From assembly GCA_900618425.1 (NCBI GenBank), contig UZAN01039688.1, positions 8,298-72,297 on the forward strand: a DNA stretch of 64,000 nt, read 5' to 3'. A model generated the notes under the pieces. The model saw only the letters and a list, made by a program, of their open reading frames with translations, was not told the DNA's origin and searched no databases. The translations under genes were made by a program, and so were the position numbers. Below, one piece after another: positions 9,330-23,159 of the stretch (position 1 is its first letter; each line of letters starts with the position of its first letter). This DNA comes from Echinostoma caproni. Lineage: Eukaryota > Platyhelminthes > Trematoda > Plagiorchiida > Echinostomatidae.

Positions 9330-12300
9330 ACAATTTGAACGAAATTCTTATTTCTTTTACACTTATTTAATTTAAATGTCCCGACCATGTTGCACCTAGC
9401 CGTAAACTTTCAAACCCTGCCCAATCCTTGGAATTTCAAATGAGACATTATGCAGTCGTTAGGTGGTTTACATCTCAATCGCTTATTATGAACACCTCTA
9501 AATGTCAGAAAGATTTTTTTTCGTTGAAACCCGGTGAATCACGACGGAGCTAAGAATCGGCTTCGTCCTCTTCTAACACCAAGTTCCGCTGACAGAAAAT
9601 GTCTGTGAGTTTTATTCAACTCATAATCTGTCGTGGTCCATGAAACATTTGTAAGGTTAGGGCACTAACACGTTTCCCTATTTGATTCAAAATGCCTTCT
9701 TTACTAAATAAGTTGATTCTTTGGTTCACAAATGTTTATCTGATCCTCCGCTGGTTAATTTGTTTATGTATTATTTTTTCTTGGAGTCGTTGAAGAGAAT
9801 TTTGTTTATCGAAGAGGATCTATAAGCACCGATCAAAATACGGTGGACATCGTGGTGCAATGGTTTTAGACCATATTTTCACTTGACACCGATACAACTA
9901 ACAAATTAGCCTCCTCTGCACTTAAAGACGATTCACCTTGTACGTAACGAGTTGTACAGAATTTTTTCTACTTTCGCCACACGAGTCAGTTTTGAAATTT
10001 TAAATTCCAGTACTTCTTTTTATCGCACTTACACCTTCCCACACTTCTCGCGTCTCCTTGTCAACTCCGAAAAGGTAACCAATGGACTTCGTGCTTAACT
10101 AATTTTCGCTTCACCATTTTCCTCTTTCTTTGTTTATTGTTCAACTTAAATTTATTTCAAAATATCCACAGTAATAAAGATGCCAGAGGCAGATTTATCC
10201 AACATGGATGTATAACGCTTATGCTGAGTTGACTTCTTCTGTTCAGTAGTTAAAACACAAGACTGATCTTGTACATTTAAAAATATAATCTTTACATTTT
10301 CTTCTTTAAGATTATCTACATGTCCGTAAGCAATTTGTGTTTATGATGTTATACTCGAAAATGCGGAAGTAGTTGTACCCCCATTTTAGTCGGGGTCCTT
10401 TGAAACCGGTTAAACGAATTTGAAATGACCGCGTTGTATCATATTTAAGCATGTGCACAAATTTTGTTTATGATAAAATAGAACTTTACCGAATAAGATC
10501 AGATACGGGAAATATTGTGGACACTCAGGATACTGCTCGAAGAGTTCTGTTGTTAACTGTCTGCATCAACCCACTGATAAATCACCTCACACACTATTTG
10601 ATATCAATGGTGCTGTTGTTTGGAGTACAAATCAAAGGTGGATTTGGTTTGATTTCAATTACGATGGATAGCTTCTTATTACACTCATAAAATGTCATAC
10701 ACCGGACTTTCCATGAAGCCTTACCTCGCTTCTCAACCGTTCGATAACGATTGTTCAATTTTAGTTTGAGTCTCGGCTATCACGAATTAATCCATATTTT
10801 ACTTGTGTAGCCCATGGAAAAGCTGTTTGTTCTGTGACAGTTAATTATATTGGACTTTTGGGAATCATTACGAAGACAAAGAAATGCCTATAAACCTCTC
10901 TACGCTTAAGTCGAAAAGCACTACTCCAAACTTATCAAGACGGCGAAAACACATCTGAACGCAACGTCCTCTGCTCGGATTCTGCGAATAAAAACGCTAG
11001 ACTTCAATGACAAGCTATTTTTGGACAGAAGGGAAGATACCCGAGCATTACCGTAGTCGTAACGCAGCCCTCATCCACCCGTCAAATGAGAACCAGATGT
11101 CCTCTTTCCCCTTCGGCGATTTTAATTCAGTGCCGTTTTCTAATGATACAATCTTCAAGCTTCNNNNNNNAAAGGGGATAATGCACCTAATCGGTCTGTG
11201 GTACATCAAAACCTCCAGTTAATAATTTCCTCTCTCCGTCTCTGTCTTGTGCTTTCATTGGTGCTCGTTCGGCCTATCCCGGTGCATAAATCCAAAGGTG
11301 AGCTGATGAGCTCGTTTCGAGTAAGGTCATTCACTCTTATTCGGAATTTATTTCTTCACTGAAAATCTATCCGGAATACAACTGTCTGTCAAACAAATTA
11401 ATCTTACTTTTAACACATCTGACTACTAAGTGTGCAAGTTAAGCCTTTCCCGCTCCACATTTCTAATTGATTCCGCTACACTCAACTGCAACCCTCTGTC
11501 TAAAGTGATGTTTGTCAGGCATCTGGATTTCACCGTCGACAGTGATCTCCGGTAGTCCACACATATTCACAAACGTGTGTGGAAACTGAATTGCCTCTCA
11601 TTTCAGCTAAGGACTTTCATACAGTTCCGAAACCCACAGTCAGTTATGTTCTTTTTCGCTAATCTATTAGTTGTCTCAATTGTAATTTATTGTGCTCTCC
11701 CTATGAAAATAATCCTTTGAAACCATTCTTTGTGGTTGGGTGACAGTCATTCGGGTATCCTTGATTTCAGTTTATTATTTAATCCTCAAACTTATTAATG
11801 GTCACATCAACTCTTGCATCCATTTCACCAATAAGATTATCGGTAACCCTATTCATCACATCTTTATTTATCTTCTTGTTATTTATTCCTAACTGTCAGC
11901 ACGCTCCTAAGTTCTACATCTTTCCTCTTGAAATAATATTTTATGGATGCCCTTGTGCCATACATTCCGGAATTCCAAGGAACAAGGGACGGAATTTTAT
12001 TGAATTAGGCTAGAATTTGTTTGGTTAAACCAAAATGTGGGGAGATCAGTCGCGTTACATGTGTTCTGAATTCGTGCAATTTATTGGATGTGGCGTCCAT
12101 TGTACATTTTTAACCTCAATGTAAAATCATAGTCTAACAAAAGTTATGCAAATACATTTACAAATTCGTGTATGTTCCCGCGGAACGTATGTTCCACAAC
12201 CGAAACACGAAATAGAATTATTATCCATTGCTCCACTGGAGAGTGTAACCTTTGTAAGCATTTATAAGCGTTAAAAAAATGAATTGACTTCAGGCACACC

Positions 12301-14212
12301 GTCGCAATTCATTTTATATGAAACCGTCCATATCTGTCCAATAGAAACAAAATCAAAATGATTTATTTCTTTACCGCAATAATGAAACCTATCAATAGGT
12401 TTGCTTGAGTCGTAAACACCTCCATTCTGTTGACTGTTAACTGTCATGATGTTACCGTGTTATCCAGAGGATCGAGGAAAATATGAACATTTTCCCTTAA
12501 AGAAAGCTACTTGAAATCAACACAATCAAGGTTGGTTTCACATATGGACTCATGGAAAGAACTGCATAACTCCTTCATATCATGTAAATTTGTACAGTCA
12601 GGCCGACTGACTTTCATTCATTTCAATTTATCTGAAATAAACGTCTAAAGAAGCATGAGATTAAATCGAAAAATCAACTAAATAATTAAATAACCCGAAG
12701 TAAAGATAAATGTTTTGGTTACTGATTTGGATTGACCATCTTCCAGACGGAACTCGTAGGAACTCACAAAACGTCTGACCGGAAATACCCAGTATTCCCT
12801 TCAGATACAGTCAGTCGTTTCTTTTTAACCGGACAGCAACGAAAGAAGAAACAATTCACGAACCATTATCTCCAATAGAAGATTTCCCACCAAAGAAGTT
12901 TGCTTTTGATGTTTTAGTGGAGTACCCCGATTAAAATTGTAAGACCATATTTGAACTGTCGATGCTTCAGACTCGATCTTCACAGGCAATTTTCATTTCC
13001 TTCGGACAAATGTACACGTGAACGTAAAGCCAATACAACTTGGGGTTTACGAAGTTTTGTTAGGGTTTTTCACTTGCTGACAAAAACGAGATCCACAGTT
13101 TACAAATATACGAACAACCGTACTGAAAACCTCAATTCTCAATAAGTGGGAAGAAGCCTGGAAATACATTTATGGACTGGTAAATTAACTTGACAAAAAA
13201 ACTTCAAATAACGGTATACATGTTTGTGAATACGTACCAGTTGAATTAGAAGAACACCAAGAGTTTCTCCAAGATAAGGATACGAAAAAACGTATATAAA
13301 ACGGCGGCAAATGAAAACCGCAGAATTAAAGTACAAATTCAGTTGCCTTTAGTTTTGTAAAAACGCCGATCGCGTTAAATGCCCACTGAGGTATATTGCT
13401 TTTTTATCTGGATTTCAATGAAACCGATAGCAGGGCATTCTTTTGATATTTAAATCTTCTTGGTTTATAAGCAAAAGAACGTGGATATATTAAACTATGA
13501 AACAAATACAACTAATTTGCTCACTGAGTTGTTTTTTAGAACATATATTGTGGATTCATCTACAAAGTGTTTTGACATTTATGTTCATCCTCAGAAAGTA
13601 TGATATTGCTCTCGGTTTTAACATCTGAATCTATCTCTGAATAGGCTAATATCTGGATATTTGTACCTTTTTATAATGTATACAATAAAAGAAAACAAAA
13701 AGAAAATCAAAAAGAGACGGGAGGTACAAAAATGCCATGCTTCTAAAAACCTGGTTGAAAAACGAAAGCGGGTTTTGAAACCATTTTGAGTCAAACATTT
13801 TTAATAGGTCAGTGAATATATAGCCACCATTTTGGTGGAAAAATCGATGTATTCTTTTTGTCTCCATTTCGCACCTGCTATCACTCGGAAATATTTTNAG
13901 GTTGAATGGAATAAATTTGCACACGGCTGGAACATGATTTTTAGAATAGCGTGAAGTTTAAACAGACCAGTGTTTTGAATCGATTATGTTTTCAAGCATA
14001 TGTGGATATGGACAAACCCTTATAGGTTTCCATTTTTATTGTAACCAGGATTAGCATAATATCTAAGCTAACATTGGCACTCAGTTACCGAACTGAGGTA
14101 ATTTCGGATAATCTGTTTCACATTCGTTGTTACCTGGTCAAAAGAAATGGCTGACTCATCATGAAGACAACGTCTGTACAATCTTTAATTGGAAATTCCG
14201 GTCGGTCAGGTT
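9330..14212. other. Intergenic, nothing firmly recognised
   Basis: No supported gene or repeat. The frame 11007-11222 contains TEGKIPEHYRSRNAAL, which faintly resembles the RT 'xxGxIPxDW' helix. It is too weak to call and runs into the 7-N gap at 11164-11170. A single N lies at 13898. The rest is AT-rich with short chance ORFs. Confidence 0.4.
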
Positions 14213-14280
14213 ATGAGCTGCTTGGGTGAGTGGTAACACATATCTTCCATGCAATAGGCCCAGAATTCAAAGGGCGAACA
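14213..14280 (+). repeat. Possible degenerate tRNA-derived repeat
   Basis: The sequence GAGCTGCTTGGGTGAGTGGT followed by ACATATCTTCCATGC and CCAGAATTCAAA has the spacing of a degraded tRNA body: a box A-like start, an anticodon-arm region and a box B-like end. A similar string recurs near 47155. Neither copy folds cleanly by eye and box B is damaged. This is a weak call. Confidence 0.25.
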
Positions 14281-17200
14281 GAATGGTGGATATGCACTAT
14301 TAATAAGCTATTCTGAGGAGTAATCTCTCATCTAAGGTTTCCAAATTCGCGTTTGATGGGATGAATCAGAATTCTGCTTCAAGATTAAGTTTTAAAGATG
14401 ATTAATTCATATCCATACCATCTATCTCACTCACTGCTCACAAGTAGCTATGAGCTGAAAGCAAATATATGGAAAAGGATCCTTTGAAGCATCTGTTTTA
14501 TTATTTTATCACATGAAATTTCCATGTTCCTGGTACGAACTAGCGAAAGGTGGAAGTGAAAAATAAATAGATTGTAAACTTTCACTCTAAACTGATTGAA
14601 CCAGTCGCACAAAGTGATCACTGTCTACCGTGTGATCCAATGGGAAGTGTATCAACTCTCAACGCTAAGGTTCGAGGTTGGAGTCTTCGCGCGAACAAAG
14701 ACCGTACACGCTGCTCACGATTCTCAACTAGAACGAACTAGTTATAATAGTTATTCAGTGTTCCCAATAATTCACAAAGAATATTTCCGTCCCATATAAA
14801 TGCATTCTACTGGTGGGGGATGAATGAATTCCAAAGGAGTGAAACCCACATCTAAGAAAATCAACAGTGCTTAATGCCTGTGAATAATCAAATAGGCACG
14901 CTTAAACTTGGTACCGTAAATATAAATCGAATCAACTAGTTTTAACGCGTGAATATACTCCTAAATTTGAACCACCATCCACCCTTAATATGATTAGTTG
15001 GATGGGATGACTGTTAAGATGTTGTGAGACTTCTGATTCACTGTAAGCTTATGCCGAACGCGACCGACTATAAGTGTGAGGAATTATCTGAGCTACGTGT
15101 ATTCTGAACACAATGCAATCCAGGGATGAATTCTTGAACCCCAAGGAATGTACTTCACCTAGGTTTTGTAAACACAATCCTAATTTAATGGATAAACTCA
15201 CAAAATCAGTTGAATTATTCGTAAAATATTTTTACTATTTTTGCTCCCACGATGTACAAAACGGTTCAGCATTAACTGTGCTCCACACTGCCAGAAATAC
15301 ACTATCTTCAGCAACACATCCAGGATAAGATACCATACTGTAAAATACGTCACTGTATAGTGGTTTTCCGGAGAGATTCATTAGCGAAGGTCCTAGTTCC
15401 ATGCCATCTACGAAGCGCGGTCGAAAATCGTCTTGTTCAGACTAATTTTCCAAAGCCATCACCTAATAAATAATGTATATCGAATGCTCAAGTCAGCTTC
15501 GAATGTGGCATTCTGTGTTGCACAGCTCTGTTTGGTTCTAGCAATGATCAAGTTGTTCAGATTGCTTTCACCACAAGCACAAGCGTTCTCGTGTCGAAAT
15601 TAACCACCACCACTGATACCCAACATTAGCAGTATCACTGTTTTCTCACTCTGGGTGCATCTCATTTCGTTTGTCACTCCACGTCCTGCGGCCGTTACTT
15701 ATGAGTGGCCATAGGGCTCACTCATCCTGCTGTTCCTCTCACGATGCTGTGTAATAAACAAAGGTATATCTGGAGAACCGCATACGTGACAAAGCGGTTT
15801 TATTCAACCGTATACATCTTTTATTGTTTCACTTGCAATTGAGCTTACATTTATACAACGATTTTCTGCAATGTTTTTCCGAGTAATACGAATAAGTTCG
15901 TCTTCTTGTTTGGATGTACTTATTATTATAAAATCTTATTTGATGTGATTTCCTGGGTTGTGAAAGAATTTCATTTGGTTATTCAGTAGAGTTGCTATTA
16001 TGGATTAAATGTTGAATAAAAGAGTGTCTCATAACAAATGGTCGAGATGACAAGAGTTTATGGGAATAATTTAGAATAATTCTTGAATCACTCCTTTTAG
16101 AATATATTGTGGTTTCATATTTGATAAGGTTTTTGATTTTCATATTGAAATTATTTTTATCTTGGCAACCAAGATCACGCACGTTTAATTAACAATTATG
16201 TAACCTAGAAACTACGTAGATGGAAGTAAACAAGGGATATCTTATTGCCCATGCCTAAAGTGTTAATATAGATGAAAAAAGTAATGAAACTGAATTAAGT
16301 CAGGAAGAAAATATTCCAGGTCATCACAATCGGCCACTACTGCACATTAGCACAACCAGCCAGTTTCTACCACAAAGATAGTCAAACCTTTTTTAGATAC
16401 TAATGCAATAAACTGAGCAGAACTATAGCAATAATCGATATCAGAAACGACACACAATAACGAAGCCATTTTTTACAATTATACACACATTGTCGCCTGA
16501 TTTTGTCATTCTAGTTGCAGGCATTAGATGTGAATTCCAACTTCTTAGCGTTCAAAGAAGCAATGATAATTAGAATATAATATCCGGTTTTGGATGCTCA
16601 CAGATTCGAACACCATCGATCTAATTTAAATTGCATTTCCCCCAACGGTTATTTTCCTTAGACCACTGTTTGTTTTGATAAAAATGTGTTCCACTTACAT
16701 GTCAGATTGGTTTATGTTGCTAAGACTGAGGTTAACAAGTAAGCTATTCTCACTCTGAATTATTCCCCATTTTTCCAAACAAATTCGATAATAGTGCAAC
16801 GTCAGCTCGAATATTATTTTCATAGAATCTACTAACTTGCTGTACTCAAAACTATTGGTCTTGTTATTCAGTCACATGTAACCTGAATCCCACTTCTTTT
16901 GACATCTAGATACCTAGAATAAATGCAACGTTTCAGTAATGTTTAATAACTCATGAGGTCAGTACTTACCCTATTTTACCCTACTGCTCACTTTTGTGAG
17001 TAGTACGCAAATGTTGAGGTTGGCGGTTTCTTCCGAAGTTCAAAAATGAACAAGCCCACTTAGAGCGAATTGCTGTGCCTCAAATAATCACTACGGACTG
17101 CTCCAGTCATTATCTGGTGTTTTGCCGGAAATTGCGACGGCATGTTTCAAATGAGATATCTGTTATATGTATGCCAAATTATTGATATCCCAACCGTATT

Positions 17201-17947
17201 CTGCAATAAACGACTTTCGTTGACCGTGAACCGACTGGTAGAATTATAGCATTATCATTTTCCCTTTCTCCCCTTCTTTGGCGTCTTCTTTTGGACTAAC
17301 ATTCTTTATCAATCGATGACCGGTAGTACTTTCAATTTTCGCAGTAACATCCGGGATAGATACCATCGGAAATCGCCGTTTAATTTATATTCAAATGGGA
17401 ACCATTTCACCCCACAATCATTCACACTAAAGGATCTTAACTTTTAGGACTTTTTCCTTTGAGTACATCTGGTTGCTTCTCAAACTTCGGGTAAATTTTT
17501 GTGGTGCTTTTCATCCGCCGTTGGTGTTGAAATTGAATAATAATGAGAAAATTACAATATCAATGATACTTATTTTTGGTTCACAGAAATTGTAAGATCA
17601 GTACTCCGAGGGAAGATTAAATCTGGTGGTGAGCGTCTAATGGTAAAGGTCATCAAAATGTAACCTAGAAATTCTGAATTTTACCCACCTTATCGCTGTC
17701 CATCCTCCGAATTTCCGAGCTTCACCAGGTGGCCTTTGTATGACCGTGTCTCTTCCTGAAATTTGATTGTCCATTTGTATGCTTAATCAACAAAACAGGA
17801 GAAGTTCCCAAGTTTCTTCCGTTGTACACAATCAATCCTCTCTGTGTTTCTGCTTTTAGTGTCTGCCGGTGTCCTTCCCTACCCACACAAGGATTACTTA
17901 GTTGAACTTAAATACCGGTCTTTGCAACTCTTCCTTCTTTTCAACAG
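14281..17947. other. Intergenic, nothing recognised
   Basis: No motif-bearing ORF, RNA gene or repeat was found. A moderately GC-richer stretch around 15590-15780 ends with AATAAACAAAGG and could be a terminal fragment of some element, but nothing else supports this. Confidence 0.4.
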
Positions 17948-18061
17948 GAGCAAGTGCACTGACGCGTTGCTACCAGAAACAGCACTTGCAAGGCTGGTCA
18001 AGTTGAATACCTTACTGTTACACCAACCCATGATCACACTGATGGAGATGTTTTGGCAAAG
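17948..18061 (+). CDS. Candidate internal exon, unknown gene
   Basis: This 114-nt segment is preceded by a strong acceptor (CTTCCTTCTTTTCAACAG) and followed by AAAG|GTTTCT, a plausible donor. Frame 2 is open throughout and reads SKCTDALLPETALARLVKL and onward. Frame 1 becomes open only after its fifth codon. Length is a multiple of three. No neighbouring exon of matching phase was identified and the peptide is not recognised. It may be a chance pairing of splice signals. Confidence 0.2.
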
Positions 18062-21000
18062 GTTTCTCATACCTATCTCCGCAAACCGTATTCCCGTAAT
18101 TGCGATTCCGTGCGTTCTTTCTAAGTAGATATACTGTTTTCTTCACATTTTCTATATGAATCACCGTGTTTTGACATGTGTTACGGGTTCCTGAATAGTG
18201 TTTCTCGATATATTTATATTGCCAGAAAGGCATCAGCTAAATTATTTTTGGATGAGAAACCTGTAGTTCCCCACAAATTCATAGAGAGGATGAATCCAGA
18301 AAGAAGCATCGTTAAATGATCGAATAACAAACTTTGAACTCCTAAAGTTGTTCTAAATTTTGCCCTTCTTTTGCACGCACAGATATCTCAAGATAGGTTT
18401 ATGTCTTATTCTTCTTGATTATAATTTTGTGAATGGCATGTGACTTACAAGCATTGTGAATGAACCATTGGTGTCCTAGAAAGTTAGCAAACGCATACTG
18501 TTGATTTTTTTCAGATTATCATTTCCCAACGTTGCGTTCATTTGTAAACTGAAGAATCTCTAACTGTAACTGGAGAAGGATTATTTTGCATGTCCTTGAT
18601 TTTAATCATCTAGATAAGCTAAATATATCAATTTCAGTTTTATCTATTCAGCATACAATGATATTAAATTGTTAAGACGGTCGTTTATAGACAACCAAAA
18701 ATGATCTAGATTTTCTGCGTTAGAAAAGTGTTGGATATTCCACTGTAGCGTAAATATAAGCCAAAAGTGGACCTGCTTACTTTATTTTTAGATAACTGGG
18801 CTTGCATTTCATATCGTCAGTTTGATTACGCACACTTGTGAACATGTTAAACCATTTGCTTTTATTCAGATATACCACAATTCTGTTGATGTCGAAAACT
18901 GTATGTTTTGCTTTTTTCTGATCCAGCATTGAGCAAGTGAATAACAAATAATTTGAAAATGCTGGTTCCATCGAGAACAAACAAGAAAATGTGAAACTTG
19001 CTCCCTATAGAACACATCTTTCAATCCAAATCAATAATCTGTTCCCAGCCATTTCACTTTTTTTTTCTTAATGCACAATAAAAATTTCAGGAATGGAGGG
19101 ATTCGGCCAATCAAAGAAAGGATATATATCTTGCATGCATGCGGTAAGTTTGGTATCGATGTTCGGAATCCCAAATAAAACATTTGGAGTGATACGATAG
19201 TGACTCTAACCGAGGGAGCTATTAATCTCCTGTCAGTAACTTTTTACCATCAGTCATTCCACATCAATGAAACAATGGAGTTTCAAGGAGATTCTCCAAC
19301 CCTTTTTAAATAGCATACTTTACACGCGTTTCGCAAAATAAAGAAAAATGTGATCGTTAGGTGCCGTGAATTATTAACATCTACGTAAACCTTCCTTCAG
19401 TATTTTTGTAATAAATCGTCAATCTGGAAATTAAATTGTATTTAGTAGTGAGTGCTCTGTTCTATTCACATGGAATACATCCGGTATGAAACTTGGCGGT
19501 GGGTGCAATGCAATGTACATTTCGGATAAACTGCACTCCACTGTCAATACTATTTCACCCCAGTGAACTCAAAATTATTATGATAGCCAAATTACGGTAT
19601 TTAGCTTACTTAAACCTTTGTATACTTTACGCGCATACTAATCACAGATTGAAATATATTTCTACCGATTTGATAACGTGTCTCTAAACATCATATCGAC
19701 GGAATGTACACAGGTCACACCCACATGAAGAGGGTTGTCACTTCAACCCGATCAGCGTTGGTACAAAAACGTTCCTTCGATGTTTACTTCGTCATGTGCT
19801 AACAGACTTTTTCCTCTCTCAGATTTATTCATACTATCTGTGTGTGTCATTGAGCTAAGATTAATGGTTCGTGTCAAATGACCCGCACTGGTAGCTTACT
19901 CTTCATTATCATTTTGTGTTAATTGGGGAATTTCATTATACATTTCGAAAGTTATTCAAATGTGCATCAGACCCATGGGGATTAACTGAATGTGTTCATA
20001 ATCCTTGTCCAGGGAATATCCACGAAGCTGTCCAATTCGATTAGGTGACAGTTTTGGTGCACAATGTAGTCAACCTTGAATTTGAGGAAAGCAGGAAGTG
20101 ATCCTGGAGGTTACGTCATAGGATCTACTAACACATCACTTCTGGAGATTAGTGCTTCAACATGCGATGTTGAATACCAACTACAAGCGAGCAAATATAG
20201 TTTGTGCTATATACCACGCGTACACAGCGAGACAATCTAATTAATTACCAAGCGGTCGAGCGGTTGATATACTTGCGTTTTTTTCTATAAAGTTTGGATT
20301 TCATTTGATGAGCCTCAACGAGACACAAACACATGTACACCTAATGGTTCTCGGATTACTCCAAGTTGTTTTTTTCACTGTTAAGAACAAACTTTTCTCA
20401 AGCATTATCGGAGAAAAGGATGCAGATTGGCCTCGTAGAATAGAGCACTTTTCAAGAATATGAAGAAAGATCTAGCTGTTTCTACTTCCAAATGCTATGC
20501 CTAGGTTGACTGAGAACAGCACAGAATAATCTGATGTTTAATACATAAGGCTCGATAGTTCACGCATAGACACTAAAAAAATCCAAGTTGATGTTTCTAA
20601 GCTTTGATGTGTTGAATAGAACCAACTGACAAGTTGATGAAGTTGCTAACGTCCACACAATCAAATATTAGTATTGTTCAATTATGGCAAGCGATAGAAG
20701 CAGCAATTTAGTGCGATGCCCCGGATGACCAGTTATGGAAGTTTTTCATCTGGGATGTGCCCGATCGACTGGCGTACATATGGTATAAATTAAGATCGAG
20801 CATGCTTCCTTCCATTCACCTATGATGGTTTCTGATACTCCGCAAGGTCGATGAGAATTCGCGGTTTACTAATAGAGGGGCACAATTTTTCACCTACAGT
20901 TCACGTCAACAGAATGTCATCGATTATTTCGCTCACTGTTCCGAGGTGAACCCTAATTGAAACGTTTGGGTCAGTTGTATGTAAGCTATGTAAGCAAATG

Positions 21001-21390
21001 TAAGAGTCTTCACCAGCATCCAAGGCTATCCTACTAACTTTCTGAAATTCCTACGAAATTTGTCATTTTTAACTGGCTGTTTTTAATTTTTGTCATGTTT
21101 TTCACACGAGAGGCAGACGGAGTTAAGAAAAACGATTTGTGGTTAGAAATGTTTGTTTACGTGCATTTAGTTAGATGAGGTCTTCGCGTTCATGTAAGAG
21201 CGAAACTGTTCCAGATATTTGAAATTTGTATTCATATCGAAGTCAAGGTCTGTGCTTTATTGAGGGAATTACTTACTAGAGCATGTTCATTTTGTCCCCA
21301 TAGTATAGTTACACAATTGAATTGTTTCTCGTCAAAAAATGATGATTATCACATATATTTCTAGGTAAGAGATAACAAATATTGTAGTTT
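18062..21390. other. Intergenic, nothing recognised
   Basis: AT-rich sequence with short ORFs only. Nothing supports a gene, RNA or repeat. Confidence 0.45.
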
Positions 21391-21890
21391 TTAACTAATT
21401 TGCATCGTTAATTGTGTAGGAGTATATGGTGTGTTAAGGTTTGATAAATTCTCAACAGACACTACGTGATACCGGAGGGTGCTTGAATGGGTGCACACAC
21501 TGACGGCAAGAGATTGATGCCGGCATTTCAGTCGACACTTTTGAAGCAGTAACTTGACGTGGTGTCCCCTGTGGTGGATATTGGGCAAAAACGTGAGCAG
21601 TGGATGATATGAATGGATTAGTTTGTGCGATATTTCATACACCAAAATCAAATCAAATCGAATTCGTTGGTCCTGAGCAGAATATAGTCCCAATGATTGT
21701 AATTTCCCCTAGTGAGGCAGTGCAATCCCTTGATAATGTTGATGACAATTCTTTGCAAGCGCTCCAACAACTTACGATTATGTTGCAGCCATAGACTTCA
21801 GGCTTGGATAGCGTACTCGATGTATAGTCGAAGAACCTGTGTTCGAAATTTACTGATGATCTGAACACACTTAAACCAAACATCTTGCGT
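21391..21890 (-). pseudogene. LINE ORF2 C-terminal fragment
   Basis: On the minus strand one frame gives RLYIEYAIQA, a stop, then RKLLERLQRIVINIIKGL. The adjoining frame gives FDLILVYEISHKL, then RGHHVKLLLQKCRLKCRHQS. This is the usual order of the LINE C-terminal region after the RT (an 'LExxxQxWSPxxxxD...LExVQRRATK' helix, a 'GDLIxxYK' helix, then 'RGHxxKL...R...S'). At least one frameshift and one stop interrupt it. The RT palm itself is missing, so this is an orphan 3' fragment, consistent with a 5'-truncated insertion. Confidence 0.6.
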
Positions 21891-22388
21891 CGATGTTGAA
21901 ACTATTTACATTTTAATATCTGTTTTCCGTTCGATTCATCCTGGTTCATGACTGAAACCTTGTACTTCTCCCGCGAATTCCAGTTGTTATAAAGAGTGGA
22001 AGTTTGTAAAGCTCAGTTTTTGTTTGAACGAAAATCGGAACCAATGGAAATGTGTTTGCTCTCCGGTTTTAACGGTTTTCCTCGTGCCGTAAACAACGCG
22101 CGATTCTAGCGTCGTATAAACATGTCAGTTGTTATAACGGTAACCAGTTGTGAACAATTTGATACCGGAACTTACAAGGTGATATACATTAAACAGCCTA
22201 TTTCCATTATTCAATGACTTTCCATTAACTAGTTAATGCTAAATTCACTGTGGTTCAGGTAAATTCAATGACACATGCAAGCGATTTAAGTAAACGTTGT
22301 GTTCAATATAAACTAAGTAGTATAATCAATTATATGGGTTTTGGATATTACTCACTAGTATTTTAAATATTCCCATCGCAGCACTTAG
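21891..22388. other. Intergenic, nothing recognised
   Basis: No supported feature between the LINE fragment and the foldback sequence. Confidence 0.4.
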
Positions 22389-22523
22389 AACACAGTTTGG
22401 CAAAACAATTCTTTTTCACTAATTTATTCCCAAGCCGTTTACAGATTACATAGGTAAAACTAGAATGTTACCTATGTAATCTTGAGGAATTACTGAAAAG
22501 GAATTGTTTCTCCAAACTGTGTT
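22389..22523. repeat. 135-bp foldback (inverted-repeat) sequence
   Basis: The outer arms are 36 bases each (22389-22424 and 22488-22523). They match as reverse complements at 32 of 36 positions, starting AACACAGTTTGG and ending CCAAACTGTGTT. An inner stem of 15 bases is perfect (22443-22457, AGATTACATAGGTAA, with 22468-22482). It is closed by a 10-base loop. Between the stems there is an asymmetric internal loop of 18 against 5 bases. As RNA it would make a long hairpin. It could be a miniature inverted-repeat element, a small-RNA hairpin precursor or a foldback relic. No protein-coding potential. Confidence 0.75.
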
Positions 22524-23159
22524 TGTTTATTAGTATTTATTTATTAATTGTCACACACACCTGAGGTAAGACTTTGTGCCAAACAAACCACGGTGCAGTA
22601 ATTTTTACCAGACCCATTCCTGACGTTCTATGAGCTCAGCTTATCGAGAAAATCCACAAGGTGTTCCTTTTTAACTGGAACCGAGAGATGGCGTAATTTG
22701 CTTAGTCTAACAAAGGCGGTACTTAAAGACCGAAACGAAAGGTGAGGCACAATGCAAGCTCAAACAAATTGAGAACAGCAGTACGAGCATGGCATTAGAA
22801 TTTTTACCCTTTTCCTCGTTGAAAGATACCATTATCATTAAAAAGATTCGACAAATTTTGTCATAAAATAATTTTAAGAGTAAAGTGTGTGTGAAACGAA
22901 GTAGTAAACCAGAACACAATTTCAGGCGGACAATTGTTTTCAATAACTCTTAATCGTGCCGTTACAGTTTATATCAGGGAAAAATCCTAGGGGTTGGGAG
23001 GAGAACAATAAAAGGTAAGGAATCGTTAACTTCGTGTATGTGTCTGTCTGTGGGTTACACAACGCATTCTCAGATCTGTGCTTCCGGGGTTTGCAGTTAT
23101 TTCATGACAATCGTGTGACCCAGTTTTGAGGGATCGGTGTTGTTGTGTGAAAATATTTG
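22524..23159. other. Intergenic, may hold the 3' flank of the Penelope-like element
   Basis: No independent feature. The distal part (from about 23030) is GT-rich on the plus strand and lies directly downstream of the minus-strand nuclease end, so it may be that element's 3' untranslated region. Confidence 0.35.

Noticed and set aside
11303..11330. CTGATGAG followed by a small hairpin, like a hammerhead ribozyme core
   Set aside because: After the CTCG/CGAG stem the sequence reads TAAGG instead of the required GAAA, and no third stem or cleavage-site triplet was found.
20670..21010. Coding-like patch resembling an RT palm
   Set aside because: No catalytic motif or ordered conserved blocks could be read in any frame.
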